Counted from the stretch's first letter, positions 8,675 to 17,572 are shown. The stretch: DNA of 64,000 bases from Streptomyces mirabilis (GCF_039503195.1 NZ_JBCJKP010000001.1:8990001-9054000); one strand, 5' to 3'. A program made the numbers and translations. The notes: generated from the sequence alone by a model not told the origin.

Positions 8675-9886
8675 ATGTTCGACTCCGTGCGCGACGACCT
8701 CCGCGCCACCCTCGACGAGATCCGCGCCGCCGGTCTGCACAAGCCCGAGCGCGTCATCGGCACCCCGCAGTCCGCGACCGTGAGCGTCACCGCGGGCGGC
8801 CGGCCCGGCGAGGTCCTCAACTTCTGCGCGAACAACTACCTCGGCCTCGCCGACCACCCCGAGGTCGTCGCCGCCGCCCACGCGGCCCTCGACCGCTGGG
8901 GCTACGGCATGGCGTCCGTCCGCTTCATCTGCGGTACGCAGGAGGTGCACAAGGAGCTGGAGGCGCGTCTGTCCGCGTTCCTCGGCCAGGAGGACACGAT
9001 CCTCTACTCCTCCTGCTTCGACGCCAACGGCGGCGTCTTCGAGACCCTCCTCGGTGCCGAGGACGCGGTCATCTCCGACGCCCTCAACCACGCCTCGATC
9101 ATCGACGGCATCCGCCTCTCCAAGGCGCGCCGCTTCCGGTACGCCAACCGTGACATGGCCGACCTGGAGGCCCAGCTCAAGGAGGCGTCCGACGCGCGCC
9201 GGCGGCTGATCGTCACCGACGGCGTCTTCTCGATGGACGGCTATGTCGCGCCCCTGAGGGAGATCTGCGACCTCGCCGACCGCTACGACGCCATGGTCAT
9301 GGTCGACGACTCGCACGCCGTCGGCTTCGTCGGCCCCGGCGGCCGCGGCACCCCCGAGCTGCACGGTGTCATGGACCGCGTCGACATCATCACCGGCACC
9401 CTCGGCAAGGCACTCGGCGGCGCCTCCGGCGGCTATGTCGCCGCCCGCGCCGAGATCGTGGCGCTGCTGCGCCAGCGCTCCCGCCCGTACCTCTTCTCGA
9501 ACACCCTCGCCCCGGTGATCGCGGCGGCCTCCCTGAAGGTGCTCGACCTGCTGGAGTCGGCCGACGACCTGCGCATCCGCCTCGCCGAGAACACCGCGCT
9601 GTTCCGTTCCCGGATGACCGCGGAAGGCTTCGACATCCTCCCCGGCGACCACGCGATCGCCCCCGTCATGATCGGCGACGCGTCCGTCGCCGGACGCATG
9701 GCCGAGCTCCTCCTGGAGCGCGGCGTCTACGTGATCGGCTTCTCCTACCCGGTCGTCCCGCAGGGCCAGGCCCGGATCCGGGTCCAGCTCTCGGCCGCGC
9801 ACTCGACGCAGGACGTGAACCGGGCGGTCGACGCGTTCGTGTCCGCCCGCGCGGAGCTCGAGGGCTGGAAGACGCCTGTGACCTGA
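8675..9886 (+). CDS. kbl: 2-amino-3-ketobutyrate CoA ligase (glycine C-acetyltransferase)
   Basis: A 403-residue alpha-oxoamine synthase, PLP-dependent, which cleaves 2-amino-3-ketobutyrate with CoA to glycine and acetyl-CoA. The landmarks are [16 protein letters not shown], the [18 protein letters not shown] strand, the PLP lysine in [15 protein letters not shown], and [11 protein letters not shown]. Length equals the E. coli enzyme (~398). TAGGAGCCCCTCC precedes the ATG. Operon partner of tdh. Confidence 0.95.
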   Translation: MFDSVRDDLRATLDEIRAAGLHKPERVIGTPQSATVSVTAGGRPGEVLNFCANNYLGLADHPEVVAAAHAALDRWGYGMASVRFICGTQEVHKELEARLSAFLGQEDTILYSSCFDANGGVFETLLGAEDAVISDALNHASIIDGIRLSKARRFRYANRDMADLEAQLKEASDARRRLIVTDGVFSMDGYVAPLREICDLADRYDAMVMVDDSHAVGFVGPGGRGTPELHGVMDRVDIITGTLGKALGGASGGYVAARAEIVALLRQRSRPYLFSNTLAPVIAAASLKVLDLLESADDLRIRLAENTALFRSRMTAEGFDILPGDHAIAPVMIGDASVAGRMAELLLERGVYVIGFSYPVVPQGQARIRVQLSAAHSTQDVNRAVDAFVSARAELEGWKTPVT

Positions 9887-9899
9887 GAGAATCGGTCGC

Positions 9900-10805
9900 A
9901 TGATCGAAGCGCGGCGGCTCCACATCCTCCGTGCGGTGGCCGACCACCGCACGGTCACGGCGGCGGCCGCCGCGCTCTATCTCACCCCCTCGGCCGTCTC
10001 CCAGCAGCTGACCGCGCTGGAGCAGGAGACCGGCCACCGGCTCGTCGAGCGCGGCGCCAAGGGCGTACGGCTGACTCCGGCCGGCGAGATCCTGCTCAGC
10101 CACACCAACGAGGTGCTGGCCCAACTGGAGCGTGCCGAGGCGGAGTTGGCCGCATACAGCGCGGGCTCGGCGGGCACGGTCACGGTCGCCTCCTTCGCGA
10201 CCGGCATCGGCCTGGTGGTGGCCCCCGCGCTGGCCCGGCTCGCCCGCACGGCACCCGGCATCCACGTCCGCGTCCAGGACGCCGAGGGCGACGCCAGTCT
10301 GCCGATGGTGCTCGACCGGCAGGTCGACATCGCGGTCGCCGTCGAGTACCGGGGTGCCCCGGACGCGGACGATCCGCGCCTGACCCCCGTAGCCCTGTAC
10401 GCCGAGCCCTTCGACGCGGTCGTCCCGCTCGGCCACCGGCTCGCCGACGCCGCCGAGGTCCCGCTCGCCGAGCTGGCCAAGGACCCGTGGATCGGCCCGT
10501 ACCCCGGCAACCCCTGCCATGACGTGGTCGTCCTGGCCTGCGAGAACGCCGGATTCCAACCCCGTCTCGAACACTCCTCCGACGACTTCCGGGCCGTTGT
10601 CTCCCTCGCCTCGGCCGACGCGGGTGTGGCCCTGGTGCCCCGCTCAGCCCTGCGCGGCATGGATCTCACGGGCGTGCAGGTCCGACCGGTCGACGGCGTC
10701 GCGCCCACGCGCCGGGTCTTCGCGGCCGTACGCCGGGGCGCGGAGGGACATCCGCTGATCCGTCCGGTGCTGGATGCGCTGGCGGAGGCCGCGACGGTGG
10801 ACTGA
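9900..10805 (+). CDS. LysR-family transcriptional regulator
   Basis: A 301-residue LysR protein. The N-terminal winged HTH is RRLHILRAVADHRTVTAAAAALYLTPSAVSQQLTALE, with the family Leu/Arg pattern. The C-terminal effector domain begins at about residue 90 (GTVTVASFATGIGLVVAPAL). It starts 13 bases after the kbl stop on the same strand, so it may be the last gene of the threonine operon and respond to an amino acid, which is inference. LysR proteins more often sit divergently from their targets. Confidence 0.9.
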   Translation: MIEARRLHILRAVADHRTVTAAAAALYLTPSAVSQQLTALEQETGHRLVERGAKGVRLTPAGEILLSHTNEVLAQLERAEAELAAYSAGSAGTVTVASFATGIGLVVAPALARLARTAPGIHVRVQDAEGDASLPMVLDRQVDIAVAVEYRGAPDADDPRLTPVALYAEPFDAVVPLGHRLADAAEVPLAELAKDPWIGPYPGNPCHDVVVLACENAGFQPRLEHSSDDFRAVVSLASADAGVALVPRSALRGMDLTGVQVRPVDGVAPTRRVFAAVRRGAEGHPLIRPVLDALAEAATVD

Positions 10806-10848
10806 GGGGAGTGGGCGGACGGGAGTGGCCGGCGGGACCCCCTGTTTT

Positions 10849-10875
10849 CATATCTGGGATAATATCCCGAATATG
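10849..10875. promoter_or_regulatory. 27-bp palindromic operator overlapping the XRE gene start codon
   Basis: The core GGGATA-A-TATCCC (10856-10868) is a perfect palindrome, and its outer CATAT/ATATG extends the symmetry to 27 bp with 11 of 13 arm positions matched. The right outer half contains the ATG at 10873, so a repressor bound here would sit on the transcription/translation start. No Shine-Dalgarno is seen, which suggests a leaderless transcript under autoregulation. Confidence 0.7.
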
Positions 10876-11448
10876 GGAAACGATGGGGAGCTCGATGTCG
10901 TCGATGTCCGGCTCGGGGCCCGGCTGGCCGAGCTGCGCTCCGAACGTGGCTGGTCCCTGGGGGAGTTGGCGGAGCGCAGCGGGGTCAGCCGCTCCACGCT
11001 GTCCCGTGCCGAGCGGGCCGAGATCAGCCCCACGGCCTCCCTCCTGAACCGGCTGTGCGCCGTGTACGGACGCACCATGTCGCAGCTGCTCAGCGAGGTC
11101 GAGGCGGAGCCCGTTCCGGTGGTGCGGGCGGCCGACCAGACGGTCTGGGCCGACGAGGCCTCCGGATTCGTACGACGATCGGTGTCACCGCCGCACGCCG
11201 GGCTGCGCGGCGAACTGGTCGAGGGGCGGCTCGGGGCCGGCGCCGACCTCGCCTACGACCGGCCGCCCGTGCCCGGCCTGGAGCAGCACATCTGGGTCCT
11301 CGACGGAACGCTGGAGGTGACCGCGCAGGACGTCGAACACCGGCTCGACGCCGGGGACTGTCTGCGGCTGCGGGTGTGGGGGCCCACCCGCTTCCGGTGT
11401 CCCGGCCCCGAGGACGTACGGTACGCGCTGGCGGTGGTGCTGCCGTGA
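10873..11448 (+). CDS. XRE-family regulator with C-terminal cupin domain
   Basis: A 191-residue regulator: XRE helix-turn-helix at about residues 13-67 (ARLAELRSERGWSLGELAERSG, VSRSTLSRAERAEISPTASLLNRLC) and a small cupin at ~115-190 (HIWVLDGTLEVTAQ, HRLDAGDCLRLRVWGPTRF). This HTH-cupin class usually senses a small ligand and represses neighbouring genes. The downstream GNAT gene overlaps its stop codon and is the likely co-regulated target. The ATG at 10873 lies in an operator-like palindrome and has no ribosome-binding site, so a leaderless mRNA is likely. Confidence 0.88.
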   Translation: MGNDGELDVVDVRLGARLAELRSERGWSLGELAERSGVSRSTLSRAERAEISPTASLLNRLCAVYGRTMSQLLSEVEAEPVPVVRAADQTVWADEASGFVRRSVSPPHAGLRGELVEGRLGAGADLAYDRPPVPGLEQHIWVLDGTLEVTAQDVEHRLDAGDCLRLRVWGPTRFRCPGPEDVRYALAVVLP

Positions 11449-11981
11449 CCACCGTCTCCCGGCTGGACGCCCAGTGCCTTCGCGCCTCGGTGGGCGAGCT
11501 GGCCGAGTTGCTGATCGACACCGTGGAGGGCGGGGCCTCGATCGGCTTCCTCGCCCCGTTGGAGCGGGCGACGGCCGTCGCCTGGTGGGAGGAGCGCGTG
11601 GACGCGGTGTCGGCCGGACGCCTCGCCGTGTGGGTGGCGCACACCGCGGGCCGGATCGTGGGCACCGTCAGCCTCGTCTTCCCCGACAAACCCAACAGCC
11701 GGCACCGCGCCGAGCTGGTGAAACTGATGGTGCACCGCGACGGCCGCGGACAGGGCCTCGGCCGGGGCCTTTTGACCACCGCCGAGCACGCGGCCGCCAC
11801 CGCCGGAATCACCCTCCTGCACCTGGACACCGAGACCGACAGCCCCGCCGAGTCCCTCTACCGCTCCGCCGGCTGGACCCGGCTCGGGGCGATACCCGAC
11901 TACGCGGCGACGCCGTCGGGCGAGCTGCGCCCGACGACGATCTTCTACAAGCGGGTGGGAGCGACGGTCCCCGGCGCGTGA
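11445..11981 (+). CDS. GNAT-family N-acetyltransferase
   Basis: A 178-residue GNAT enzyme. Motif A, the acetyl-CoA pyrophosphate loop, is LVKLMVHRDGRGQGLGRGLL at residues ~85-104, followed by ITLLHLDTETDSPAESLYRSAGW, the typical beta5/alpha4 end. The GTG at 11445 overlaps the TGA of the XRE-cupin gene (GTGA), so it is translationally coupled to it. The substrate is unknown; such pairs often detoxify an amine or amino-acid-like compound. Confidence 0.9.
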   Translation: MTTVSRLDAQCLRASVGELAELLIDTVEGGASIGFLAPLERATAVAWWEERVDAVSAGRLAVWVAHTAGRIVGTVSLVFPDKPNSRHRAELVKLMVHRDGRGQGLGRGLLTTAEHAAATAGITLLHLDTETDSPAESLYRSAGWTRLGAIPDYAATPSGELRPTTIFYKRVGATVPGA

Positions 11982-12004
11982 GGAGTCGCCGCTCCCGGCC
12001 GCGG

Positions 12005-12676
12005 TCACAGCAGGGAGGTCAGGTGGCGCAACTCCTTCACGAGAGGCGGCCGGGGGAGCGGGACGATGCCGATCTCCGGGTGGTGCGGGCGGGCGATGTG
12101 CGGGTGGACGTGGTCGATGAACGCAGGATTGACCAACGGCGCGGTGACGCGGTCGCCGCACATGTAGGTGGGTTCGAAGTGCTCGCGCACCAGTTGGGTG
12201 CGCCAGTGGTCGGCGTCGTGGTACTCACCGCTGTGGGCGTGTTCGAGGAACAGGCAGTACTCGGCGACCTGGTGGCCGACCCCGGCCGCGAAACGCCACC
12301 AGAAGCGCGCCCCGCTGCTGTCGCCCGCCACGTGCAGCAGACATGCGAAGACCAGGGCGCCGGTCTTGTCCGCGTACTGGCTGTCGATGAACTCGCTCAG
12401 ATGCCGGTCGGCATCCGGCCCGAACAACACCAGCAGGCTCACGGCGTTCAGGTCCCACCAGGCGCGGTCCGCGTCCGGGGTGCGGTCGTCCTCGGGGGTG
12501 GTCCACACGGCTCGCACGAGCGCGGCCTCGGGGTTGCGCGGGCGGTGCCGGGCCGCCTGACGGCTGCGCAGACGGGCTTCGGCGGCCGCGAGGTCGTAGC
12601 CGGCGTAACGATCCTGCGTACGCGCTTTGGCCAACAGTTCGTCGATGGTGCGGCGGTCGGACGGCAGGGTGCTCAT
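12005..12676 (-). CDS. Hypothetical protein encoded with an ECF sigma factor
   Basis: A 223-residue protein I do not recognise. It is helical, with a basic N-terminal third rich in RR/RLRSRQAARHR and a more hydrophobic middle (DLNAVSLLVLFGPDADRHL, GALVFACLLHVAGDSSGARFWWRFAAG) that resembles TPR-like helical pairs. No membrane segment is convincing. Its ATG overlaps the last base of the upstream sigma gene's stop, so it is the downstream partner of that sigma factor and could be its regulator or effector. The C-terminal His-rich stretch (HVHPHIARPHH) might bind metal. Confidence 0.72.
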   Translation of the reverse strand: MSTLPSDRRTIDELLAKARTQDRYAGYDLAAAEARLRSRQAARHRPRNPEAALVRAVWTTPEDDRTPDADRAWWDLNAVSLLVLFGPDADRHLSEFIDSQYADKTGALVFACLLHVAGDSSGARFWWRFAAGVGHQVAEYCLFLEHAHSGEYHDADHWRTQLVREHFEPTYMCGDRVTAPLVNPAFIDHVHPHIARPHHPEIGIVPLPRPPLVKELRHLTSLL

Positions 12677-13301
12677 CAGGGGTTCTTCCCGTCGGAGTGC
12701 TCCGGGCAGCGGAGTTTGAGCAGGGTGGCGAGGCGCCGTCGACCGGTACGGAGCTGGGAGCGGACGGTGGCCTCCTCGTTGCCCATGAGTACGGCGGCTT
12801 CGGCGGCCGTGAAACCTATGCCGTAGTAGTGAAACCTATGCCGTAGTAGAGGAGGATCGCGTCCCGCTGCCGCTCGCTCAGGGAGCCGACCGCGACGTAC
12901 AGGGCGATGGCGTCGGTGAGCGTGTCGTACGGATCCTCGGCCGGATCGGCGAGCGCCGCCTCGAAGGCGGCGATCTCCATCAGCTCCGGGCGCCGCCGGC
13001 GCTTGCGGTGCATGTCGATGATGCGGCGCTTGAGGATCGTCCAGGCGTAGCCCTCCAGGTTCTCCATCCGCAGCATCCGCGGCCAGCGGTCCATGACCTG
13101 GTCGAAGGTCAGGTCCACGGCCTCCTCCGCGTCGGCGTCGGAGCCGAGCTGGAGATAGGCGTAGCGCATGTAGTCCTGGCGGCGCTGATGGTGGAAACCC
13201 CAGTACGCCATCTGCACGGTGGGGTCCCACTGATCGATGGGTACCGCCCGCGGTGCGCCGACGGCCCCGCCGGTCTCCTCCGGCCCGCCGTCGCCGTTCA
13301 C
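12676..13301 (-). pseudogene. ECF RNA polymerase sigma factor disrupted by a 20-bp tandem duplication
   Basis: The sigma region 2 is intact (YMRYAYLQLGSDADAEEAVDL, MENLEGYAWTILKRRIIDMH) and region 4 begins normally at LSERQRDAILLYYGIGFT. There a 20-bp unit occurs twice in tandem (12809-12848). Twenty is not a multiple of three, so the frame runs into TAG four codons later. Removing one copy gives a continuous 606-nt gene of 201 residues, with region 4.2 continuing AAEAAVLMGNEEATVRSQLR and ending KNP. The observed product lacks the -35-recognition helix. GTG at 13301 overlaps the stop of the upstream small ORF (GTGA). Reversion by slippage would restore it, so it may be switchable rather than dead. 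Confidence 0.85.
12809..12848. repeat. Perfect 20-bp tandem duplication inside sigma region 4
   Basis: The unit GTGAAACCTATGCCGTAGTA occurs twice with no spacer and no mismatch. It encodes YYGIGF on the minus strand. The identity of the copies suggests a recent event. Confidence 0.97.
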
Positions 13302-13477
13302 GGGACGTCCCGGGTCGACTCGGCGGAGCGGGACGGGGCGCGGGTGCCGGTCAGTCCGGTGATGCCGATCCGTACGCCGGCCGTCAGGAGCCGACGGCAG
13401 CCACGGACGACGTCCGGGCCGAACACCCTCATGCCAAGCGCGATCTCGAACAACCACGCGGCAGCGCTCTGCTGCAC
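13298..13477 (-). CDS. Small ORF translationally coupled to the sigma gene
   Basis: A 59-residue ORF, GTG start at 13477, with an excellent AGGGGAGG ribosome-binding site 7 bases upstream. Its TGA overlaps the sigma GTG as GTGA. The sequence has an amphipathic half (AWLFEIALGMRVFGPDVVRG) and a basic, Ser/Thr-rich tail. No family is recognised. The coupling and ribosome-binding site are the evidence that it is real; it may be a leader or a small partner of the sigma factor. Confidence 0.5.
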   Translation of the reverse strand: MQQSAAAWLFEIALGMRVFGPDVVRGCRRLLTAGVRIGITGLTGTRAPSRSAESTRDVP

Positions 13478-13726
13478 GGGGCCCTCCCCTGTACCTGTGC
13501 TGATCGAAGGTGCCGTGTCCCCACCCCGGCACCAGAGGCACCGTCCGCCTCCACCCATGAAGCGTCCGGAGCGACCCGAACGTGCAGCCGGTGCTCGAAA
13601 AATATTACGGTCAGTATCGATCCGATTGCAGCTGGTTCAATCATCGACCATCTCGGGCGGGGAGCCGGGAGCGACGGAACCCGCCGACCCCTGTCGATGT
13701 CAGTGCCTTTGGCTACCGTGCCTTCC

Positions 13727-14086
13727 ATGCCGGATGCCGACGACGTACGCCGTACCGCCCTCTCCCTGCCGGACACCACGGAGAAGATCGCCTGGAGCAT
13801 GCCCACCTTCCGGGTCGCGGGGAAGATGTTCGCCACGCTGCCCGAGGAGGAGACATCCATCGCGGTGCGCTGCCCGAAGGAGGAGCGCGACGAACTCGTC
13901 CTGGCGGAGCCCGGCAAGTTCTGGATCGCCGACCACGAGGCGGGTTTCGCCTGGGTCAGGGTCCGGCTCGCCGCCCTGGAGGACGGCGACGAACTCCGCG
14001 ACATCCTGGCCGACTCCTGGCGCCAGGCGGCTCCGCCCCGGTTGCTCGACGCCTACCCGGAGCTGGGCCGTCCGAAGGCCGACTGA
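13727..14086 (+). CDS. MmcQ/YjbR-family protein
   Basis: A 119-residue CyaY-like MmcQ/YjbR protein: DADDVRRTALSLPDTTEKIAW at the N-terminus, TFRVAGKMFATL, SIAVRCPKEERDELVLAEPG, and the closing LLDAYPEL helix. Members are small, double-wing-like proteins annotated as DNA-binding, with weak functional support. The start at ATG 13727 is placed by alignment to the family; the ribosome-binding site is poor. It is a stand-alone gene between the sigma cluster and the convergent transketolase operon. Confidence 0.82.
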   Translation: MPDADDVRRTALSLPDTTEKIAWSMPTFRVAGKMFATLPEEETSIAVRCPKEERDELVLAEPGKFWIADHEAGFAWVRVRLAALEDGDELRDILADSWRQAAPPRLLDAYPELGRPKAD

Positions 14087-14115
14087 CACGCGGGACCGCA
14101 CGGGCGGGGGCGGAC

Positions 14116-15033
14116 TCAGGGGCGCGGTCGGTCCGAGGCACTCAGGAAGCCGCCGATCCGCTCCCGCAGGGATCCCGCGTCGAGGCCGTGCGCGGTCAGG
14201 TGCTCGTCGACGCTTCCGTACCGGCGCAGCTCACGCCGACGGACGCCGAGGCCGAGGACACGGTGGGGTACGTCGGCGAGCGCGTCGCCCGCGACGGTCG
14301 TGGACGTACCGGCCAGATACGGCTCGACGAGGACGACGTCGGTGCCCGCCGCCTCCGTGGCGCGGCGCAGGGTCTGCCCGTCGAAGGGCCTCACGGTGGC
14401 CGCGTACAGGACGGTGACGTCGAGTCCCTCCGTGGCGGCGAGTACGGCGCCGAGCATCGGCCCGACGGCGACGACGACCCCTGCGTGCCCCTCCCGGACG
14501 GTACGCAAGCGGGCCCCGTCGACCGGCAGGCCCCGTGCGTTGGACTGCACGGACAACCGCAGGTACACCTTGTCGTCCCCGGCGGCGACCGCCTGTCGCA
14601 GCAGCTGCTCGGCCTCGTCCGGATGGCCGGGAACGTGCACGGTCCAGCCGTCCAGCGTGTCGAGCAGGGCCACGTCGCCGGGTGCCATGTGAGTGAAGCC
14701 TCCGGCGGGCCAGTCGAAGGACGCGGCCGCGCTCACCAGCACCGCGCCCACGTCCTGGTGTCCGAGGTCCAGCTTGACCTGTTCGAACGGCCGCTCGACG
14801 AGGAAGCTGGCGAAGGTGTGCACGACGGGTCGCAGACCGGTCAGCGCCAGGCCCGCGCCCGCCCCGACCAGGAGCTGTTCGCGGATACCGACGTTGATCA
14901 CCCGATCGGGATGCCTGCGTCGGGCTTCCGTGAAACCGTCCTTGCCGATCTCGGCGAGGACGACCGCGACCCGAGGGTCCTCGTCGAGCAGCCGCGTCAT
15001 GACGGGGGCGAAACGATCACGCATGGTGTCCAT
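14116..15033 (-). CDS. Transketolase-like C-terminal subunit (Pyr plus C-terminal domain)
   Basis: A 305-residue second half of a split transketolase. It carries the Pyr domain with INVGIREQLLVGAGAGLALTG, whose Glu contacts the ThDP aminopyrimidine, TFASFLVERPFEQVKLDL and FTHMAPGDVALL, then a Rossmann-like C-terminal domain (VLVEPYLAGTSTTVAGDALA). Split transketolases occur in secondary-sugar and stand-alone operons of actinomycetes. GGGGCCCC is the only weak ribosome-binding candidate. It follows the N-subunit gene by 89 bases on the same strand. Confidence 0.88.
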   Translation of the reverse strand: MDTMRDRFAPVMTRLLDEDPRVAVVLAEIGKDGFTEARRRHPDRVINVGIREQLLVGAGAGLALTGLRPVVHTFASFLVERPFEQVKLDLGHQDVGAVLVSAAASFDWPAGGFTHMAPGDVALLDTLDGWTVHVPGHPDEAEQLLRQAVAAGDDKVYLRLSVQSNARGLPVDGARLRTVREGHAGVVVAVGPMLGAVLAATEGLDVTVLYAATVRPFDGQTLRRATEAAGTDVVLVEPYLAGTSTTVAGDALADVPHRVLGLGVRRRELRRYGSVDEHLTAHGLDAGSLRERIGGFLSASDRPRP

Positions 15034-15122
15034 GGAAGGGGCCCTTTCGGGGGGTACGGGATGAGGAGAGGGGAGGGTCCGGAGCCGCGGGTGCCTCGGG
15101 TGTCTTGGACGCCTCTGGTGTC

Positions 15123-15827
15123 TCAGGCGGACTTGGGCTCGACCCGGGCGACCACCACGTGCGGGCGACCCGGGTGGGGCGCGGTGAAGGCGGCGTACAG
15201 CGCCTCGTGGTCACGGCCGTCGACCGTCAGGGCGGACCAGCCCGCGGCCTCGAACCGGGCGGCGATACCGCCGGGCCGGGCATGGCTGGCGGAGGAGTTG
15301 TCGATCACCACGGTGTGCAGCCGGTCGAGACCGGCCGGCCCGGCGTACGCGATCGCCTCGTGGTTGCTGCCCTCGTCCAGCTCCGCGTCGCCGATCAGCA
15401 CCCACACACGGGGCTCGCCCAGCCCCTGCGCGCGCAGGCCCAGCGCGGTGCCGACAGCGATCGGCAGCCCGTGCCCCAGCGACCCGCTGCCGATCTCGGC
15501 GCCGGGTACCAGCACCCGGTCCGGGTGGTGTCCGAGCGGTGAGTCGTACGCGCCGAAGTCCGGCAGCCAGTCCACGGGCACGAAGCCCTTGGCCGCGAGC
15601 ACCGCGTAGTACGCCATGGGCCCGTGCCCCTTGGAGAGCAGGAACCGGTCCCGCTCCGGATCGTCCATCCGCTCGGGCCCGACCCGCAGCACCCGGTCGT
15701 AGAGCACCCACAGCGCGTCCAGCGTGGACGTCGCCGCGGGTCCGTGCTTCTCGTCGCCGGTCATCAGCCCCATCAGGCGGGGCAGGTCCTGGTACTGGTG
15801 CCGGCGTTCTGCCTCGATGATCGTCAT
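15123..15827 (-). CDS. Transketolase-like N-terminal subunit (ThDP-binding PP domain)
   Basis: A 234-residue first half of a split transketolase. It has RDRFLLSKGHGPMAYYAVLAAKG near residue 60, GSLGHGLPIAVGTALG, and the ThDP motif VLIGDAELDEGSNHEAIAYAG (GDxxxxEGxxxEA) at ~145, followed by HTVVIDNSSASH. It forms the active enzyme only with the downstream subunit. Two-carbon ketol transfer is expected; the sugar is unknown. Transcribed leftward, divergent from tRNA-Pro. Confidence 0.88.
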   Translation of the reverse strand: MTIIEAERRHQYQDLPRLMGLMTGDEKHGPAATSTLDALWVLYDRVLRVGPERMDDPERDRFLLSKGHGPMAYYAVLAAKGFVPVDWLPDFGAYDSPLGHHPDRVLVPGAEIGSGSLGHGLPIAVGTALGLRAQGLGEPRVWVLIGDAELDEGSNHEAIAYAGPAGLDRLHTVVIDNSSASHARPGGIAARFEAAGWSALTVDGRDHEALYAAFTAPHPGRPHVVVARVEPKSA

Positions 15828-15905
15828 GCCGACGATCGTGCAACCTCAATCAAACTTCAGGTCAAGCACCGTCTCGAAGTCTTTTCCCGCCTGGCCCTGT
15901 CGCCC

Positions 15906-15953
15906 CGCGCCCCGGTCGGCCCCGTATAACGCGCCCCGGTCGGCCCCGAATAA
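15906..15953. repeat. 24-bp tandem repeat upstream of tRNA-Pro
   Basis: Two copies of a 24-base unit (CGCGCCCCGGTCGGCCCCG then TATAA or AATAA) lie head to tail, 23 of 24 bases identical, in the divergent gap between the transketolase operon and the tRNA. Each copy carries an AT-rich end resembling a -10, so the repeat may duplicate a promoter element. Confidence 0.85.
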
Positions 15954-16034
15954 ACGGATGCGCGACCATCGCCCCGAGTGCGGTATTGTTTCCGTGCGCG
16001 TTCGGCCAGGGGAAACCCCAGGTCAGGCGGGCAA

Positions 16035-16111
<77 letters not shown>

Positions 16112-16128
16112 GCTTCACAGCAGGTCGG

Positions 16129-16165
16129 AGGCCGTCTTCTCGGCGATGAGGAGACGGCCTTGTCG
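16129..16165 (+). terminator. Terminator of tRNA-Pro
   Basis: AGGCCGTCT (16129-16137) pairs with AGACGGCCT (16152-16160) around a 14-base loop and is followed by TGTCG. Confidence 0.65.
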
Positions 16166-16665
16166 TATCCGCTGCTTCACGGACCTCCAGGAGCTCCCAG
16201 GTGACGGGCAGCTCGTAGATGCCGTACGCCTGTGAGTCCTCCTTGAACTTCAGCTCCGAGACGTCGACCGCGAGCCGCAGGGTCGGCACCCGACGGAACA
16301 GCGTGCTGAACACGATGTGGAGTTCGATACGGGCCAGCTGTTGCCCGATGCACTGGTGCGGGCCCCGGCTGAACGCGACATGGTGCGCCGCCCGACGGGC
16401 GAGGTCGAGCTTCTCGGGCTCGGGGAACGCCAGCGGATCCCAGTTGGCGGCCGGCAGGGCCGCGATGAAGCCCTCGCCGGCGCGGATGGTCTCGCCGTCG
16501 ATCTCGATGTCCTCGACAACGGCCCGTCGTGCGAGCAGCTTGTCGATGAGGTCGTCGGTGATCTGCTGGATCGCCGGGCGGAGCTTCTCCATGCGGTGGC
16601 GGGTGAACGAGCTCGTCAGCATCCGGCGCCACCGGGAGTGTTCGGCGCCGTCGGTGGGATCTTGG
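16166..16665 (-). pseudogene. Cytochrome P450 remnant with internal deletion
   Basis: Two P450 pieces lie in one frame. An early piece resembles the C/D-helix region (AEHSRWRRMLTSSFTRHRM). It jumps at DKLLA directly into the post-K-helix region (VEDIEIDGETIRAGEGFIA, NWDPLAFPEPEKLDL) and the heme loop FSRGPHQCIGQQLARIEL with the Cys ligand. The I helix, the ExxR K helix and the whole N-terminus are missing, so it cannot be active. At the 3' side the frame has lost its natural stop and reads into the tRNA-Pro gene, giving the tRNA-derived tail TTGFEPATP. It is a deletion scar between the tRNA and a transporter. Confidence 0.82.
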
Positions 16666-17572
16666 GCATCAGCACCAGCATCTGCATCACCACGCCCACG
16701 GCGCTGAGTGAGCCGGCTGCCACGGAGGTGGCCAGCAGGACGGTCCACACCGGACGACGCCGTGTCATGGACGGCGGGAACAGGGGGTCGGCGACCCGGC
16801 GCTCGACGAGTACGAAGGCGGCCAGTGTGATCAGCGCCCCGGCGATGTAGGCGGCGAACTCGGCGCTGCCCCAGCCCCACTGCGATCCCTCGCCGACGGC
16901 GTAGACGATCGCCGTGATCCCTCCGCCGAGAAGGAGCCCGCCGATCCAGGCCATCCGCCCGCCCGCCTCACGGACCGGACTCTCCGGCACGAAGGCGGCC
17001 ACCAGCACGAAGCTCGCGGCGGTACTGATGGCCGTGAACCACAGCACGCCGCGGAATCCGTAACCGTCCAGGAGCCAGCCGGCCAGGAACGGCCCGCCGA
17101 AGGCGACGAGGCCGACCCCGCCGGCCAGGAGCCCGCTGGCGAGTCCCACCCAGCGGCGGGGGAACACGTCCCGGGTGATCGCGTAGGCGATCGGGGCGGT
17201 GGCCGCGTAGACGCCCGCGATGCCGCGCCCGATCAGCAGCGTGCGGTAGTCGGTGGCGAAGGCGGCGACCAGGTCGCCGACGAAGCCGAGACCGGTGGCG
17301 ACGAGCAGGACGCGCTTCTTGCCGAAGAGGGCCGCGGCCTTGACCGCGAAGGGCAGGAAGAAGGTCCCGGTCAGCAGGGTCATCAGGGTGAACCAGGCGA
17401 TGTCCGTGATCCGGAAGTGGATCGCGATGTCGGCCTGTGCGACGCCGGACAACGCGGCGACGCGCGCGACCAGTTGGACGATCCACACGAGCGCGACGAC
17501 GACGAGCACGTTGCGCGCGGTGGAGCGGGCTCTCTCGTGGGCCTGCGGGGGAGAGGTTCGGGTCTGGGACAT
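16616..17572 (-). pseudogene. MFS transporter truncated by fusion to the P450 remnant
   Basis: The first ~305 residues of a drug-efflux-type major facilitator (about nine membrane helices): TM1 VLVVVALVWIVQLVARVAAL, the A-loop GKKRVLLVATGLGFVGDL, and GRGIAGVYAATAPIAYAITRDVFPRRWVG, which is motif C-like. The native sequence ends at QMLVLMPKIP; from there the frame reads P450 DNA out of phase and stops at 16616. A complete member would be about 470-500 residues. The ATG at 17572 has GGAAGG upstream, and a small operator-like palindrome lies 90 bases upstream of it. Confidence 0.82.
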
